Shown here piece after piece: positions 1 to 6,530 of a stretch of DNA of 6,640 nucleotides. The position numbers were made by a program, and so were the translations under genes. The DNA is from Armatimonadota bacterium (GTDB taxonomy: Bacteria > Armatimonadota > UBA10988 > DTZQ01): positions 1-6,640 of the forward strand of contig DTZQ01000582.1 in the NCBI GenBank assembly GCA_012961305.1, written 5' to 3'. How positions within the stretch are numbered: position 1 is the first letter of the stretch; each line of letters starts with the position of its first letter. Below the pieces are notes generated by a model. That model did not search any database. It saw nothing but the letters and a program-made list of their open reading frames with translations, and was not told where the DNA came from.

Positions 1-96
1 GTTCAAACTGGGGGCTACCTTTACCAAACCAACGGAAGTTGGTTCCCTCGGTTTCCCACCGACTTGGTAACCATAGCCCAAGGTTTTAAGGGGTAG
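1..96 (+). CDS. Possible C-terminal end of a convergent gene (partial, unrecognised)
   Basis: Frame 1 is open from the window edge to a TAG at 94-96, giving 31 codons. The translation begins VQTGGYLYQTNGSW and ends TDLVTIAQGFKG. It has a protein-like mix of aromatic and polar residues, and its codons are not extreme. If real, it is the tail of a plus-strand gene that converges on the 2-hydroxyacid dehydrogenase, with only three bases between the two stop codons. Against this, the other two plus frames also stay open for much of the stretch, and 31 codons are too few to prove coding. No family is recognised. Confidence 0.25.
   Translation, partial: VQTGGYLYQTNGSWFPRFPTDLVTIAQGFKG
27..44 (-). 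terminator. Small hairpin downstream of the minus-strand operon, possible weak terminator
   Basis: A perfect 7-bp inverted repeat (AACCAAC, loop GGAA, GTTGGTT) lies about 55 bases past the dehydrogenase stop codon. Read on the minus strand, the stem is followed by TGGTAAAGG. There is no real U-run, so it is a poor intrinsic terminator. On the plus strand the loop is a GNRA-type tetraloop closed by C-G. It also falls inside the possible partial reading frame at 1-96, so it may have no regulatory role. Confidence 0.25.
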
Positions 97-99
97 GTC

Positions 100-1071
100 T
101 TATTGTCTGTACACCTCTGGGTTTACCACGTGCAGGGGGCGTTGACCAGTGAGGACTTGGATGACGCTGTCCACTACGGCCTCGTTCACCGCCCTTACCG
201 TTTCGGCCGCGTTGAAGCCGCTATGGGGGGTGAACAGGCAGTTGTCCAATGTTAGGAGAGGGTGGTCTGGCGGAGGCGGTTCTTGGGCGAATACGTCCAA
301 TCCGGCGCCCGCAATCCAACCTTCTTGCAACGCTCGCACCAGGGCCGGTTCATCTACCAAGGCCCCTCGCCCGCAGTTAATGAGGTAAGCCGTGGGCCTC
401 ATCTGTCGCAGTTCTGCTTCTCCAATCAGCCCCTGTGTTGCCGGGGTCAGGGGAACGTGGAGGGTAACGAAGTCCGACTGCGCTAACAGTTCCTCTAAAG
501 GCACAAAAGTCACTCCGTACCGGGCGGCGAACTCGTAATCGGGCGCGATGTCCGTAGCCAACACGGTCAGGTCAAATCCCTGGGCCCGCCGGGCCACGGC
601 CTTGCCGATGCTGCCCAGGCCCACAATGCCCAAAGTCTTGCCCCACACTCCGACCCCTCCCACTTCCTCCCACCTCCCGTCGCGCACCATCCGGTCAGCC
701 AGGAGCAGTTTCCGCGCCAAACCCAGCAGGAAAGCAAACACCAAATCGGCCACGGCATCCGCCAACATGCCCGGCGTGTTGGTGACCACTACTCCGTGGC
801 GGGTGGCCGCCGCCAAGTCAATGGTGTCCACTCCCACACCCCAGCGGGCGATGACTTTCAGCCGGTCGGCAGCCGCGAAGACCTCCTCCGTGTACTGGTC
901 GCTGCTGGCGATGATAGCGTCGTAGCCGGGCACCAGTTCCGCCATCTCCGCCGCCGTGCGGGTCCGACCGAGGGCTTGCAAGTCCACCTGGGCTCCAAAC
1001 TCCCTCAGCCGCTGCCGTGCCCCCTCGCTTTCCCGCCGAAAGGCGCGGGCCGTAACTAACACCCGGTACAT
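100..1071 (-). CDS. D-isomer-specific 2-hydroxyacid dehydrogenase (phosphoglycerate dehydrogenase-like)
   Basis: This is a cytoplasmic NAD(P)-dependent enzyme of 323 residues that should interconvert a D-2-hydroxy acid and its 2-keto acid. The N-terminal substrate domain contains RWGVGVDTIDL (residues 76-86) and VTNTPG (96-101). The Rossmann domain has GLGSIG at 151-156, and Asp174 at the end of the next strand suggests NAD preference. The catalytic trio is visible: Arg235 in NCGRGALVD, Glu264 in QEPP and His283 in TPHSG. The length fits the simple form without the C-terminal ACT domain of many SerA proteins, so SerA itself is not assigned. The frame is open upstream to about 1500, but ATG at 1069-1071 is chosen because family homology begins there. 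It also overlaps the stop of the preceding gene by one base (TAATG), and a GAGGGA ribosome site lies about 9 bases upstream. The substrate cannot be read from sequence; glyoxylate, hydroxypyruvate and phosphoglycerate are all possible. It is the last gene of the three-gene operon. Confidence 0.93.
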   Translation of the reverse strand: MYRVLVTARAFRRESEGARQRLREFGAQVDLQALGRTRTAAEMAELVPGYDAIIASSDQYTEEVFAAADRLKVIARWGVGVDTIDLAAATRHGVVVTNTPGMLADAVADLVFAFLLGLARKLLLADRMVRDGRWEEVGGVGVWGKTLGIVGLGSIGKAVARRAQGFDLTVLATDIAPDYEFAARYGVTFVPLEELLAQSDFVTLHVPLTPATQGLIGEAELRQMRPTAYLINCGRGALVDEPALVRALQEGWIAGAGLDVFAQEPPPPDHPLLTLDNCLFTPHSGFNAAETVRAVNEAVVDSVIQVLTGQRPLHVVNPEVYRQ

Positions 1072-3593
1072 TATTCCACTTCCCTCAACTCGGCATCGTC
1101 GAAGCAGGTAATGTTCCACTCGTTTCCCTGCCGCTGGCGGTGTTCCAGGAAAACGGTCAACAGGGGCCTTTGGGCCTGCACCTGCAGCGACAGGAGCGTC
1201 CATTGCCCTTCGCTCTCGGTGAAAGGAGTCCACCGCACTGTGGGGGCAGTCGGGTCCTCGCCGCCCGTGGGGTCCATCCCCAAACGGCAGGCCGTATCTG
1301 CGGGCCGTCCTCCCCGCCGCAGGGTGTAAATCCACACCCGCGCCTCGTACACCCGGCCCGGTTCCACCGCTACTGTCTGGTACACTCCCCCATTTTTGGT
1401 GTTGAAGGAAGAGGCGCTGCCCAGAAAATACTGGCCGCCGTGGGCGGGAATGGGAAAGTGGAACTGGCCACTTTTCTGAATGCCGTCCACTGTACCCCAT
1501 TTGCGCCAGGCGCCCAAGTAGGCGGGCTCCGGCCCCGGGTTCTCGAAGCCGGGGTCCACCAGGGTTCGCGGCAGCGGCGGGGGAGGGAAGACCAAATCCA
1601 CCGTAGTTTCCCCGGCGGCCACTCCGCGGGGCTCAGAAAGGGCCGGGGGAAACCTGGGGGCGAAGGCCCGCAGGCGCACGGTGCCGATGGGTACGTCGCG
1701 CAAGAGGAACTGCCCCTGGGCATCCGTTACCGCCCAATGGTGGCCCGTGGCCGTGCTCACCGTTGCTCCGGCCACTGGGCGCCCCCAGGGGTCGCGCACT
1801 GTGCCTCGCACCGTGCCCGTGGGCCTGGCAATCAGCGGGGTGCCCGGCAGGGGCCAATCGGCCTCACCCACGAACAAATCGTCGAACCAGACGAAGCCGC
1901 TCTCCGCCTCCACGCAGAGGGTAACCCGCAGTCGCCGGGCCTCCTGCGGCGCAGCCAGGGTGGCAATTAGCGGGTGCCAATCGGTGTTTCCTTCGGCCTC
2001 ATCGTCCACCGGCGCGGAAGCCAGGGGCACGCCGTAACTGTCGGCAAACTCCAAAGTCAGGCCCGGCCCTCGCCCCGCGCCTCGCACCAAGCGGGCCGTA
2101 CGGCACCACACCCGGGCGGTGTACACCTTGCCGGGCAGGGCACTGAGGTAGTCGCCCACCGTCCACAGGGTGCGGCTCTCCCGGCCCCCCTCTCCGGCGG
2201 CGATGCGCTGCGAAGCGCGGCCAGAACGGCGGTAAACGTCATCTATGGTGAACGTTTCCGGGTGGGGCTTGCCATCTACCGTTTGCCACCCCTGAGCCAC
2301 GCCGGGAAGGTGCCCCGCGCGGTCGAAGCCGCCGGGGAGCAGACTGCCCCGCCGAAGAACGGCGTTCCAGAGGAAGGGCTCGCTGGCCGTTACCGTTACC
2401 CGCTCCGCCGGCCCGGCGTGGAAGCCGTCGCGGAAAAGGGAGATGGTGTACACTCCCGGCGGGAGGTCTACAATGCGGTAGCGGCCCTCAGTGTCCGTCT
2501 CTGCGGCGTAGTTGCCCGGCTGGGTCCAGACGACCACCTGGGGTATGCCCCGTCCGAACTCGGCGTCCCGTACCCTTCCTTCAATGACCGCCTCTCCACG
2601 GGGCTGCCAGTCCTCGCCGGATGGTTTGGGCAGGGCCGCGATGGCCTCATACTGGGGCGTGGGCTTACCGTCGGGCCGAATCCAATCCCAGCCGTTCCAC
2701 TGCTGCCAGGTCACATCCCACAGTTCAAAGGGACACACGGCCAGAATGCGGGGGTCGCGCAGCCAGTGGGCCCAATAGGCTTCGACCATATAGGCAGCGC
2801 GGATTTCCTCGGTGATGGCCGGAAACCGCTCGTCTGCCCGGTTGCCCAGTTCGTAGCCGGTCTCGGTGAACATAAGGGGTTTGTGGATGCGGTGCTTGGC
2901 CAGCACCTCCAGCGTCCACAGGTAGCCGCTGAGGGAGGTATCGTCGTCGGTGTAGCCGGGCGGGTGGTTGGCCCCGTAGGGATGCAGGGCCCAGACGTCC
3001 ACCACCTCCGCCACCTCAGGCAAAGCGGTCAGCATGGCTTCAATGAACCCGGCCCCGCTGCCCGCGAAACCGCTGCTGACGATTTTGAGACGCGGGTCTA
3101 CCCCCTTCAAAGCCCGTCCCACGTCGAACAGGAATTGGGCGTAGTCGGCCGGCTCCCAGTGGAGGTTGACCTCGTTGAGAACCTCAAAATAGGGCACGGT
3201 GACCCCTGTGGCGTACAGGCCCCGCAGCCACTGGCTCAGGTAGGTAGCAGCAGTATAGTAGGTGCCGGGGGGGTCCTGGCGAGGCCGACCGACCCGTTGC
3301 GGGTCGGACAACTCCGCTGGCACCTCGCCTCCCACCAGGATGGGGATGAGGTGTTTGGCCCGGCAGAGGAGCAGGAATTTCCTAACCCCCTCGTAGTTGC
3401 GCTCGCGAGTGGAAACTCCCTGGCGCACGTAGCCCCACTCCCCCACCAAATCCCGAGCCAGTTGCAGGTGATAGCCGCCCCCCGTGGAGTCAAACGAACC
3501 CGGCAGGCGAGTTACAATGCCAAAGGGGTTGTTGGCAGCCCCAACTGGCCCCGCCAAGGTCAGCCCCCAAATCCAGACCAGCCGCCAGTTCAT
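1071..3593 (-). CDS. Secreted modular glycoside hydrolase (clan GH-A) with two Ig-like plus jelly-roll units
   Basis: This 840-residue protein starts with a signal peptide (Arg4, hydrophobic core, likely cut near VGA-A, residues 17-20). Residues about 22-325 look like a clan GH-A (beta/alpha)8 barrel of GH5/GH39 type. Visible landmarks are VRQG (56-59), the likely acid/base Glu141 after Asn140 (LNEVN, where NEP is usual), WALHPYG (201-207) and the likely nucleophile Glu244 in TETGY. The barrel ends with a kPtPqYeai-like segment near 310-319. Residues about 334-410 form a carboxypeptidase-regulatory-like Ig fold, and 415-575 a CBM4/9-like jelly roll ending in WFDDLFVGE. A second such pair spans about 593-670 and 677-840, ending CFDDAEL. 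It probably acts outside the cytoplasm on a polysaccharide or glycoconjugate, with the jelly rolls perhaps binding sugar. The exact GH family and substrate are not clear. The start overlaps the upstream stop (TGATG). A good GGAGG site (CCTCC at 3601-3605 on the plus strand) lies 7 bases upstream, inside the previous gene. Confidence 0.88.
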   Translation of the reverse strand: MNWRLVWIWGLTLAGPVGAANNPFGIVTRLPGSFDSTGGGYHLQLARDLVGEWGYVRQGVSTRERNYEGVRKFLLLCRAKHLIPILVGGEVPAELSDPQRVGRPRQDPPGTYYTAATYLSQWLRGLYATGVTVPYFEVLNEVNLHWEPADYAQFLFDVGRALKGVDPRLKIVSSGFAGSGAGFIEAMLTALPEVAEVVDVWALHPYGANHPPGYTDDDTSLSGYLWTLEVLAKHRIHKPLMFTETGYELGNRADERFPAITEEIRAAYMVEAYWAHWLRDPRILAVCPFELWDVTWQQWNGWDWIRPDGKPTPQYEAIAALPKPSGEDWQPRGEAVIEGRVRDAEFGRGIPQVVVWTQPGNYAAETDTEGRYRIVDLPPGVYTISLFRDGFHAGPAERVTVTASEPFLWNAVLRRGSLLPGGFDRAGHLPGVAQGWQTVDGKPHPETFTIDDVYRRSGRASQRIAAGEGGRESRTLWTVGDYLSALPGKVYTARVWCRTARLVRGAGRGPGLTLEFADSYGVPLASAPVDDEAEGNTDWHPLIATLAAPQEARRLRVTLCVEAESGFVWFDDLFVGEADWPLPGTPLIARPTGTVRGTVRDPWGRPVAGATVSTATGHHWAVTDAQGQFLLRDVPIGTVRLRAFAPRFPPALSEPRGVAAGETTVDLVFPPPPLPRTLVDPGFENPGPEPAYLGAWRKWGTVDGIQKSGQFHFPIPAHGGQYFLGSASSFNTKNGGVYQTVAVEPGRVYEARVWIYTLRRGGRPADTACRLGMDPTGGEDPTAPTVRWTPFTESEGQWTLLSLQVQAQRPLLTVFLEHRQRQGNEWNITCFDDAELREVE

Positions 3594-4906
3594 CAGAACA
3601 CCTCCAGCAGTTGCAGGGTAGCCTCTTGGATGAGCCGCTCACAGTCCGGCTGGAGCATCAGGGTGCCGTAGTAACGGTAGGCCGTCTCCACCTCATAGCC
3701 GCCCAAGGGATAAGCGGCCGCCGTAGGTACGTAGCCAATGCAGCCGTTGCTGTAGCCCAGAGCGATGGTGTGTTCAAAGGGGGAGTGGGCGTCGGCAAAC
3801 AGTTGGTACTCCACGAACATTTCGCCCGGATAGGCAACGATGGCCGTACGGTTGAGGACGAAAGCCTGGATTTCAAACTTCTGGGTGCGTTCCTTTTCGC
3901 CTTCTTGAGCCAACCGTAAATAATCCTGGGCCCATTCCACCAAGCCGCCGTAGAACTGGAGTTGATATTCATTGAGGCGGTCATCGGCCTGGGCCTGCTG
4001 CAAGCGTTTCTCCTGCTCTTGGAGCAGGGCTTCCGCCTCCTCAACGCTGGGCGGGTTCTGTAGCGGCAGTTCGATGGTCTCCACTGCGGCGTCCAGCACC
4101 ACCTGGTCGGTGGTCTCAATCATCTCCCAGCCTTTGACCACCGCTGCACCCAAGATAGTTCCCAACCGTTCTGTGCCGGCCCAAGAAAGGTCTGAGCAGT
4201 CGCAGTTGACGTTCCCTCCACAGCCCTGGGCAAACAGGGCCTGCACGCCCTCCTTGGCTCGCTCCACGAAGTCCACTGCATAGCCGCAGTAATCGCGGGT
4301 TATCGTCAAACCCCTCTGGGTTACAGGATGAGCCGCGTGGGAGAAGAAGCAAGCCAGGGGTCGTCCGTCGGCGGTGTCCAGGCGCAGGATGTCCACCCAG
4401 GGGGCCACCGGCCCCGCCGGGTTGCGGCCTAAAATCATTTCCCCCTGGGGCGTCTTCTCCCGGCGGTTGAAACCGATTTGCACCGGCTCCCGGCCTATCC
4501 CTAAACGAGCCGGCTGGCGGGAACGCATGGCCATAATCACCGCGCCCACAATTTTACGTACCGTCACATCGCAGTAGGTCTCATCGCGCTCTCCCAAGCC
4601 CCGCAGGGAAATGGTGGCGGGGCCGGAATGAGTATGGGAGGCATTAAGCATCACGTGTAAATCGGGAATGCCCGTACGCTGTTGCACGAGGGTACGTATC
4701 CGCTCCACCAGGTCGAAGTCCCAACCCAGCACATCCGCCGTAATGAGGGCCAGTTTGGTGGTGCCGTCATCTAACACCAAAGCCTTGGCCTGTAGGTCAT
4801 CGTGGACGTCCTCCACCGGCCCCTTCCGTCCGCCAAACCCCGTCAGTGGCACCCCCAAGGGGGGAGTAATATTCGCTCCTGCTACGCCCGCTTGAAAGAC
4901 AGACAT
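3593..4906 (-). CDS. Neutral/alkaline ceramidase-family hydrolase domain protein, cytoplasmic form
   Basis: This 437-residue protein resembles the catalytic domain of neutral/alkaline non-lysosomal ceramidase. In order: an N-terminal AGVAGANITPPLGVPLTGFG (residues 6-25), a zinc-binding motif NASHTHSGP (His91, His93), SHAAHPV (His190, His193), GCGGNVNCDC (228-237), PGEMF with the likely zinc ligand Glu362, and GYSNGCIGYVPT followed by YEVE (404-407). Known bacterial ceramidases use a serine nucleophile in a GN-L-SPN-like segment. Here that place reads GGNVN, so ceramide cleavage is doubtful. Ceramidases are also secreted and carry a C-terminal Ig-like domain; this protein shows neither a signal peptide nor the extra domain. 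A helical, glutamate/glutamine-rich stretch lies at about 286-345. It is better called a metal-dependent hydrolase of unknown substrate. It is the first gene of the operon. ATG at 4904-4906 has a GGAGGAGG site (complement of 4920-4927) about 13 bases upstream, rather distant but strong. Confidence 0.9.
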   Translation of the reverse strand: MSVFQAGVAGANITPPLGVPLTGFGGRKGPVEDVHDDLQAKALVLDDGTTKLALITADVLGWDFDLVERIRTLVQQRTGIPDLHVMLNASHTHSGPATISLRGLGERDETYCDVTVRKIVGAVIMAMRSRQPARLGIGREPVQIGFNRREKTPQGEMILGRNPAGPVAPWVDILRLDTADGRPLACFFSHAAHPVTQRGLTITRDYCGYAVDFVERAKEGVQALFAQGCGGNVNCDCSDLSWAGTERLGTILGAAVVKGWEMIETTDQVVLDAAVETIELPLQNPPSVEEAEALLQEQEKRLQQAQADDRLNEYQLQFYGGLVEWAQDYLRLAQEGEKERTQKFEIQAFVLNRTAIVAYPGEMFVEYQLFADAHSPFEHTIALGYSNGCIGYVPTAAAYPLGGYEVETAYRYYGTLMLQPDCERLIQEATLQLLEVF

Positions 4907-4983
4907 AAGACTGCACCAACCTCCTCCAATCTCTATCCCAGGGCAAATTCGACGCGGAAGAGGTGGTTCCTTCCGAGGGAGAG

Positions 4984-5003
4984 AAAAATCGGCACGGATT
5001 TTT
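4984..5003. repeat. Perfect 7-bp dyad, possible operator in the divergent region
   Basis: AAAAATC at 4984-4990 is exactly inverted by GATTTTT at 4997-5003, with the six-base spacer GGCACG. It lies 37 bases upstream of the plus-strand -35 and about 80 bases upstream of the minus-strand start codon, so it could be a protein site serving either unit. As RNA it would be a weak, AT-rich hairpin. Such a dyad can arise by chance in A/T-tract sequence. Confidence 0.3.
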
Positions 5004-5018
5004 GCAGAAGGAGTCCCC

Positions 5019-5033
5019 TAAAAATTTTTGATT
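5019..5033 (+). promoter_or_regulatory. AT-rich UP-element-like tract
   Basis: An A-tract running into a T-tract (AAAAATTTTT at 5020-5029, then GATT) sits just upstream of the -35, at about -42 to -56 relative to the expected start of transcription. That is where the RNA polymerase alpha subunit contacts UP elements. CCCC (5015-5018) and GGGG (5034-5037) flank it almost symmetrically. It contrasts sharply with the GC-rich surroundings. Confidence 0.45.
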
Positions 5034-5039
5034 GGGGTA

Positions 5040-5068
5040 TTGACTTTTTCATCTTTTTGGTGTACAAT
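5040..5068 (+). promoter_or_regulatory. Sigma70-type promoter for the pseudopilin gene
   Basis: TTGACT (5040-5045) matches the -35 consensus in five of six positions. TACAAT (5063-5068) matches the -10 in five of six. The spacer is the ideal 17 bases. Transcription should begin near 5075, leaving a leader of about 65 bases before the start codon at 5142. Confidence 0.8.
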
Positions 5069-5126
5069 AAAACTGTGAGGGGGACGGTGGAACTAACACG
5101 GGGCAATTAGGGGAAAACCATTTATT

Positions 5127-5132
5127 GGGAGG
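5127..5132 (+). promoter_or_regulatory. Ribosome binding site of the pseudopilin gene
   Basis: GGGAGG lies nine bases before the ATG at 5142 and fixes that start. The prepilin-type leader begins right after it. Confidence 0.8.
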
Positions 5133-5141
5133 AAAGGCACC

Positions 5142-5804
5142 ATGAAGGCTCACAAGCGCGACTGGTGGGGTTTTACCCTGATTGAACTGTTGGTTGTAAT
5201 TGCGATCATTGCCATCTTGGCAGCGATCCTCTTCCCTGTATTTGCCCAGGCCCGGGCTAAGGCGCGGGCGGCCTCATGTACCTCGAACCTGAAGCAGTTG
5301 GGGCTGGCCTGGAGGATGTACACCACCGATTACGACGAGAGAGGGCCCCGTCACTATCGCGGCATCTCACCCTTCTACATCAACTACGGTCGAACCAGCC
5401 CCTGTTGGGTGTGCCAGGGCGAATGCCTCCATCCCTACATCAAGAACCAACAGTTGTTCATTTGCCCGGACAACCCGCGCAACTGTCCTCGTTCCGGTTG
5501 GGGGCCCTACAACACCTGCCGTGGTGGTTATGGTTGGAACTGCTGGGCTGGCAACCGACCGATGGGGCGGATTTCCTATCCTGCCCAGTTTGTGGTCTGT
5601 GCGGATTCCCGTTGTCATTGGTATAACTACTATGCTTGTAGCAGAAGATTCCAAGACCGGGTCAAGGGTCGTCGCCGAATGTGGACGCCGCATAACGATG
5701 GGGCGAACCACGTGTTCGCAGACGGTCACGTGAAATGGTTCAAGCGCGAGGCCATCCAGCCCAGTTGGTGGCATCCTTCTCTGGATAAGCGGTTTGATAC
5801 TTAG
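5142..5804 (+). CDS. Type II pseudopilin-like protein with H-X9-DG domain (DUF1559-related)
   Basis: This 220-residue protein has a class III prepilin leader. The basic tip MKAHKRDWWG ends at Gly10, and the mature part starts with FTLIELLVV, with Glu at +5 (Glu15). A hydrophobic helix follows to about residue 35, so a prepilin peptidase should cut after Gly10 and methylate Phe11. After the helix comes a SCTSNLKQLG segment (45-54), typical of this family, then a globular domain. Near the C-terminus, His184, nine residues, then Asp194-Gly195 make the H-X9-DG motif, followed by HVKWF. Proteins of this type occur in many copies in Armatimonadota and Planctomycetota; their exact function is unknown, but secretion- or pilus-like surface assemblies are usually inferred. 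This copy is unusually rich in cysteine (11: residues 46, 88, 91, 95, 108, 115, 126, 134, 153, 158, 166) and tryptophan (12). It has its own strong promoter and ribosome site. Confidence 0.93.
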   Translation: MKAHKRDWWGFTLIELLVVIAIIAILAAILFPVFAQARAKARAASCTSNLKQLGLAWRMYTTDYDERGPRHYRGISPFYINYGRTSPCWVCQGECLHPYIKNQQLFICPDNPRNCPRSGWGPYNTCRGGYGWNCWAGNRPMGRISYPAQFVVCADSRCHWYNYYACSRRFQDRVKGRRRMWTPHNDGANHVFADGHVKWFKREAIQPSWWHPSLDKRFDT

Positions 5805-5921
5805 TCTAAGGGACCTGAAGGCCGACGTGTAGGGGCAGACTGCTATCCCTGTTCGGGGGGCTTTTGTTGTCATTGCGCAAGCGAAAATGGAAAAGCGCCC
5901 CGAAAAGTCCGGTGATTCATA
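5805..5921 (+). other. Spacer between pseudopilin and membrane protein genes; no clear terminator
   Basis: These 117 bases contain a C/G-rich patch, CCCTGTTCGGGGGGC followed by TTTTGTTGT, near 5847-5870. It could fold into a three-base-pair stem before a broken U-run, too weak to call a terminator. No promoter was recognised. Read-through from the pseudopilin gene into the next gene is therefore plausible. Confidence 0.4.
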
Positions 5922-6521
5922 ATGAGCGTGAATCGAAGGAAGAAAACGCTACTCGCTGGGGCTTGTATCCTGGTCATCGTTCTGTCGGTTCTCTGGGTGG
6001 CCTGGAATGTGAGCCGGTTAAGGCCGGCAGGGGAAGCCTATCAGCCTCGGCCGGACTTGTTGCCGCTGGGTTCGCCGGAGGCGAAAGTCTTTATCTATGT
6101 GGCGGTTCCCCCCTTTGCCGACTGCCAGGAACCAGCCATAAATCTGCTCCAGGAACTGGCGAAAACTTATCCGCAGCATCTCTTCGTGTATTTCGCGCCC
6201 ACGTTCGGCGACGGAACCTACCCGGACCCGAATGCAAAGTTTCCCGAAGTTCCTTCCCTGGAGGAACTGGGGCGGAAGGCTCCTACCCTTGATGATACTC
6301 CCTTTTGCTCGTTTATCTGTATCAATGGCCGAGTGGAATTTACTCTGCCCAGCGAAAGCGGAGGGGAACGGGTGAAACTCTGGCTTTCAGGTCCGCCGGG
6401 GGCCGATGGGGAGGAGTTATATTCCCTGGAAGACCTGAGAAGGGTAGTGGAGCAGGAAATTATTGCCCAGTATGGGGAGTTACCCAGGCCTGTGGCGGGG
6501 AGCAGTCGGTCGGGGAGGTAA
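5922..6521 (+). CDS. Membrane-anchored protein, possible degenerate thioredoxin-like fold (unrecognised)
   Basis: I do not recognise a named family. This 199-residue protein has a basic N-terminus (NRRKK), one membrane segment at about residues 10-29, a short linker and a domain expected outside the cytoplasm. Residues 53-95 read as strand-helix-strand: AKVFIYVAVPPFADCQEPA, then NLLQELAKTYP and HLFVYFAPTFG. This resembles the first half of thioredoxin/DsbA-like folds, but only one cysteine (Cys68) stands where CxxC would be. Near the middle, DTPFCSFICINGR (125-137) resembles the cis-proline loop (Thr126-Pro127) and following strand of such folds, with Cys129 and Cys133. The fold is a tentative inference. 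The C-terminus is polar and probably disordered. ATG at 5922 is supported by GGTGAT at 5911-5916, five bases away, which can pair with the 16S rRNA tail, and by the membrane anchor that follows. It follows the pseudopilin gene on the same strand. Confidence 0.8.
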   Translation: MSVNRRKKTLLAGACILVIVLSVLWVAWNVSRLRPAGEAYQPRPDLLPLGSPEAKVFIYVAVPPFADCQEPAINLLQELAKTYPQHLFVYFAPTFGDGTYPDPNAKFPEVPSLEELGRKAPTLDDTPFCSFICINGRVEFTLPSESGGERVKLWLSGPPGADGEELYSLEDLRRVVEQEIIAQYGELPRPVAGSSRSGR

Positions 6522-6530
6522 AGGAAGGGG

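Larger units (their letters stand above)
4907..5141. other. Divergent intergenic region between the minus-strand operon and the pseudopilin gene
   Basis: This stretch separates two divergently transcribed units. It holds the ribosome site of the ceramidase-like gene (4920-4927), a small dyad (4984-5003), an AT-rich tract (5019-5033), a strong plus-strand promoter (5040-5068) and the ribosome site of the pseudopilin gene (5127-5132). I looked for -35/-10 pairs on the minus strand and found none that I would defend; that promoter may depend on an activator or another sigma factor. Plus-strand frames running through here from the ceramidase gene are antisense shadows. Confidence 0.7.

Noticed and set aside
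1072..1500. N-terminal extension of the dehydrogenase frame
   Set aside because: The frame is open, but the translation is Arg/Pro/Gly-rich with no family match, and it overlaps the coding end of the glycoside hydrolase. Family homology and a coupled ATG place the start at 1071.
1140..1970. Plus-strand open frame of 276 codons
   Set aside because: It lies wholly opposite the jelly-roll part of the glycoside hydrolase, shows no motif, and has no promoter or ribosome site.
1974..3671. Plus-strand open frame of 565 codons opposite the glycoside hydrolase
   Set aside because: It is antisense to a clear enzyme gene with GH-A motifs. Its translation is Gly/Pro/Arg/His-rich without recognisable domains, as expected when GC-rich third positions remove stop codons from the opposite strand.
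4802..5110. Plus-strand frame of 102 codons crossing the divergent region
   Set aside because: It starts antisense within the ceramidase-like gene and reads straight through the strong promoter at 5040-5068, so it is very unlikely to be coding.
5830..5870. Intrinsic terminator after the pseudopilin gene
   Set aside because: The best stem I could draw has three or four pairs with a long or poor loop, and the following T-run is broken (CTTTTGTTGT).
5367..5873. Minus-strand open frame of 168 codons
   Set aside because: It is opposite the pseudopilin gene, whose leader and H-X9-DG motif are unmistakable. The antisense product has no recognisable feature.
5864..6292. Plus-strand frame of 142 codons overlapping the membrane protein
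   Set aside because: It starts with TTG without a ribosome site and runs out of frame through the anchored protein, whose basic tip, membrane helix and GGTGAT site make it the better choice.
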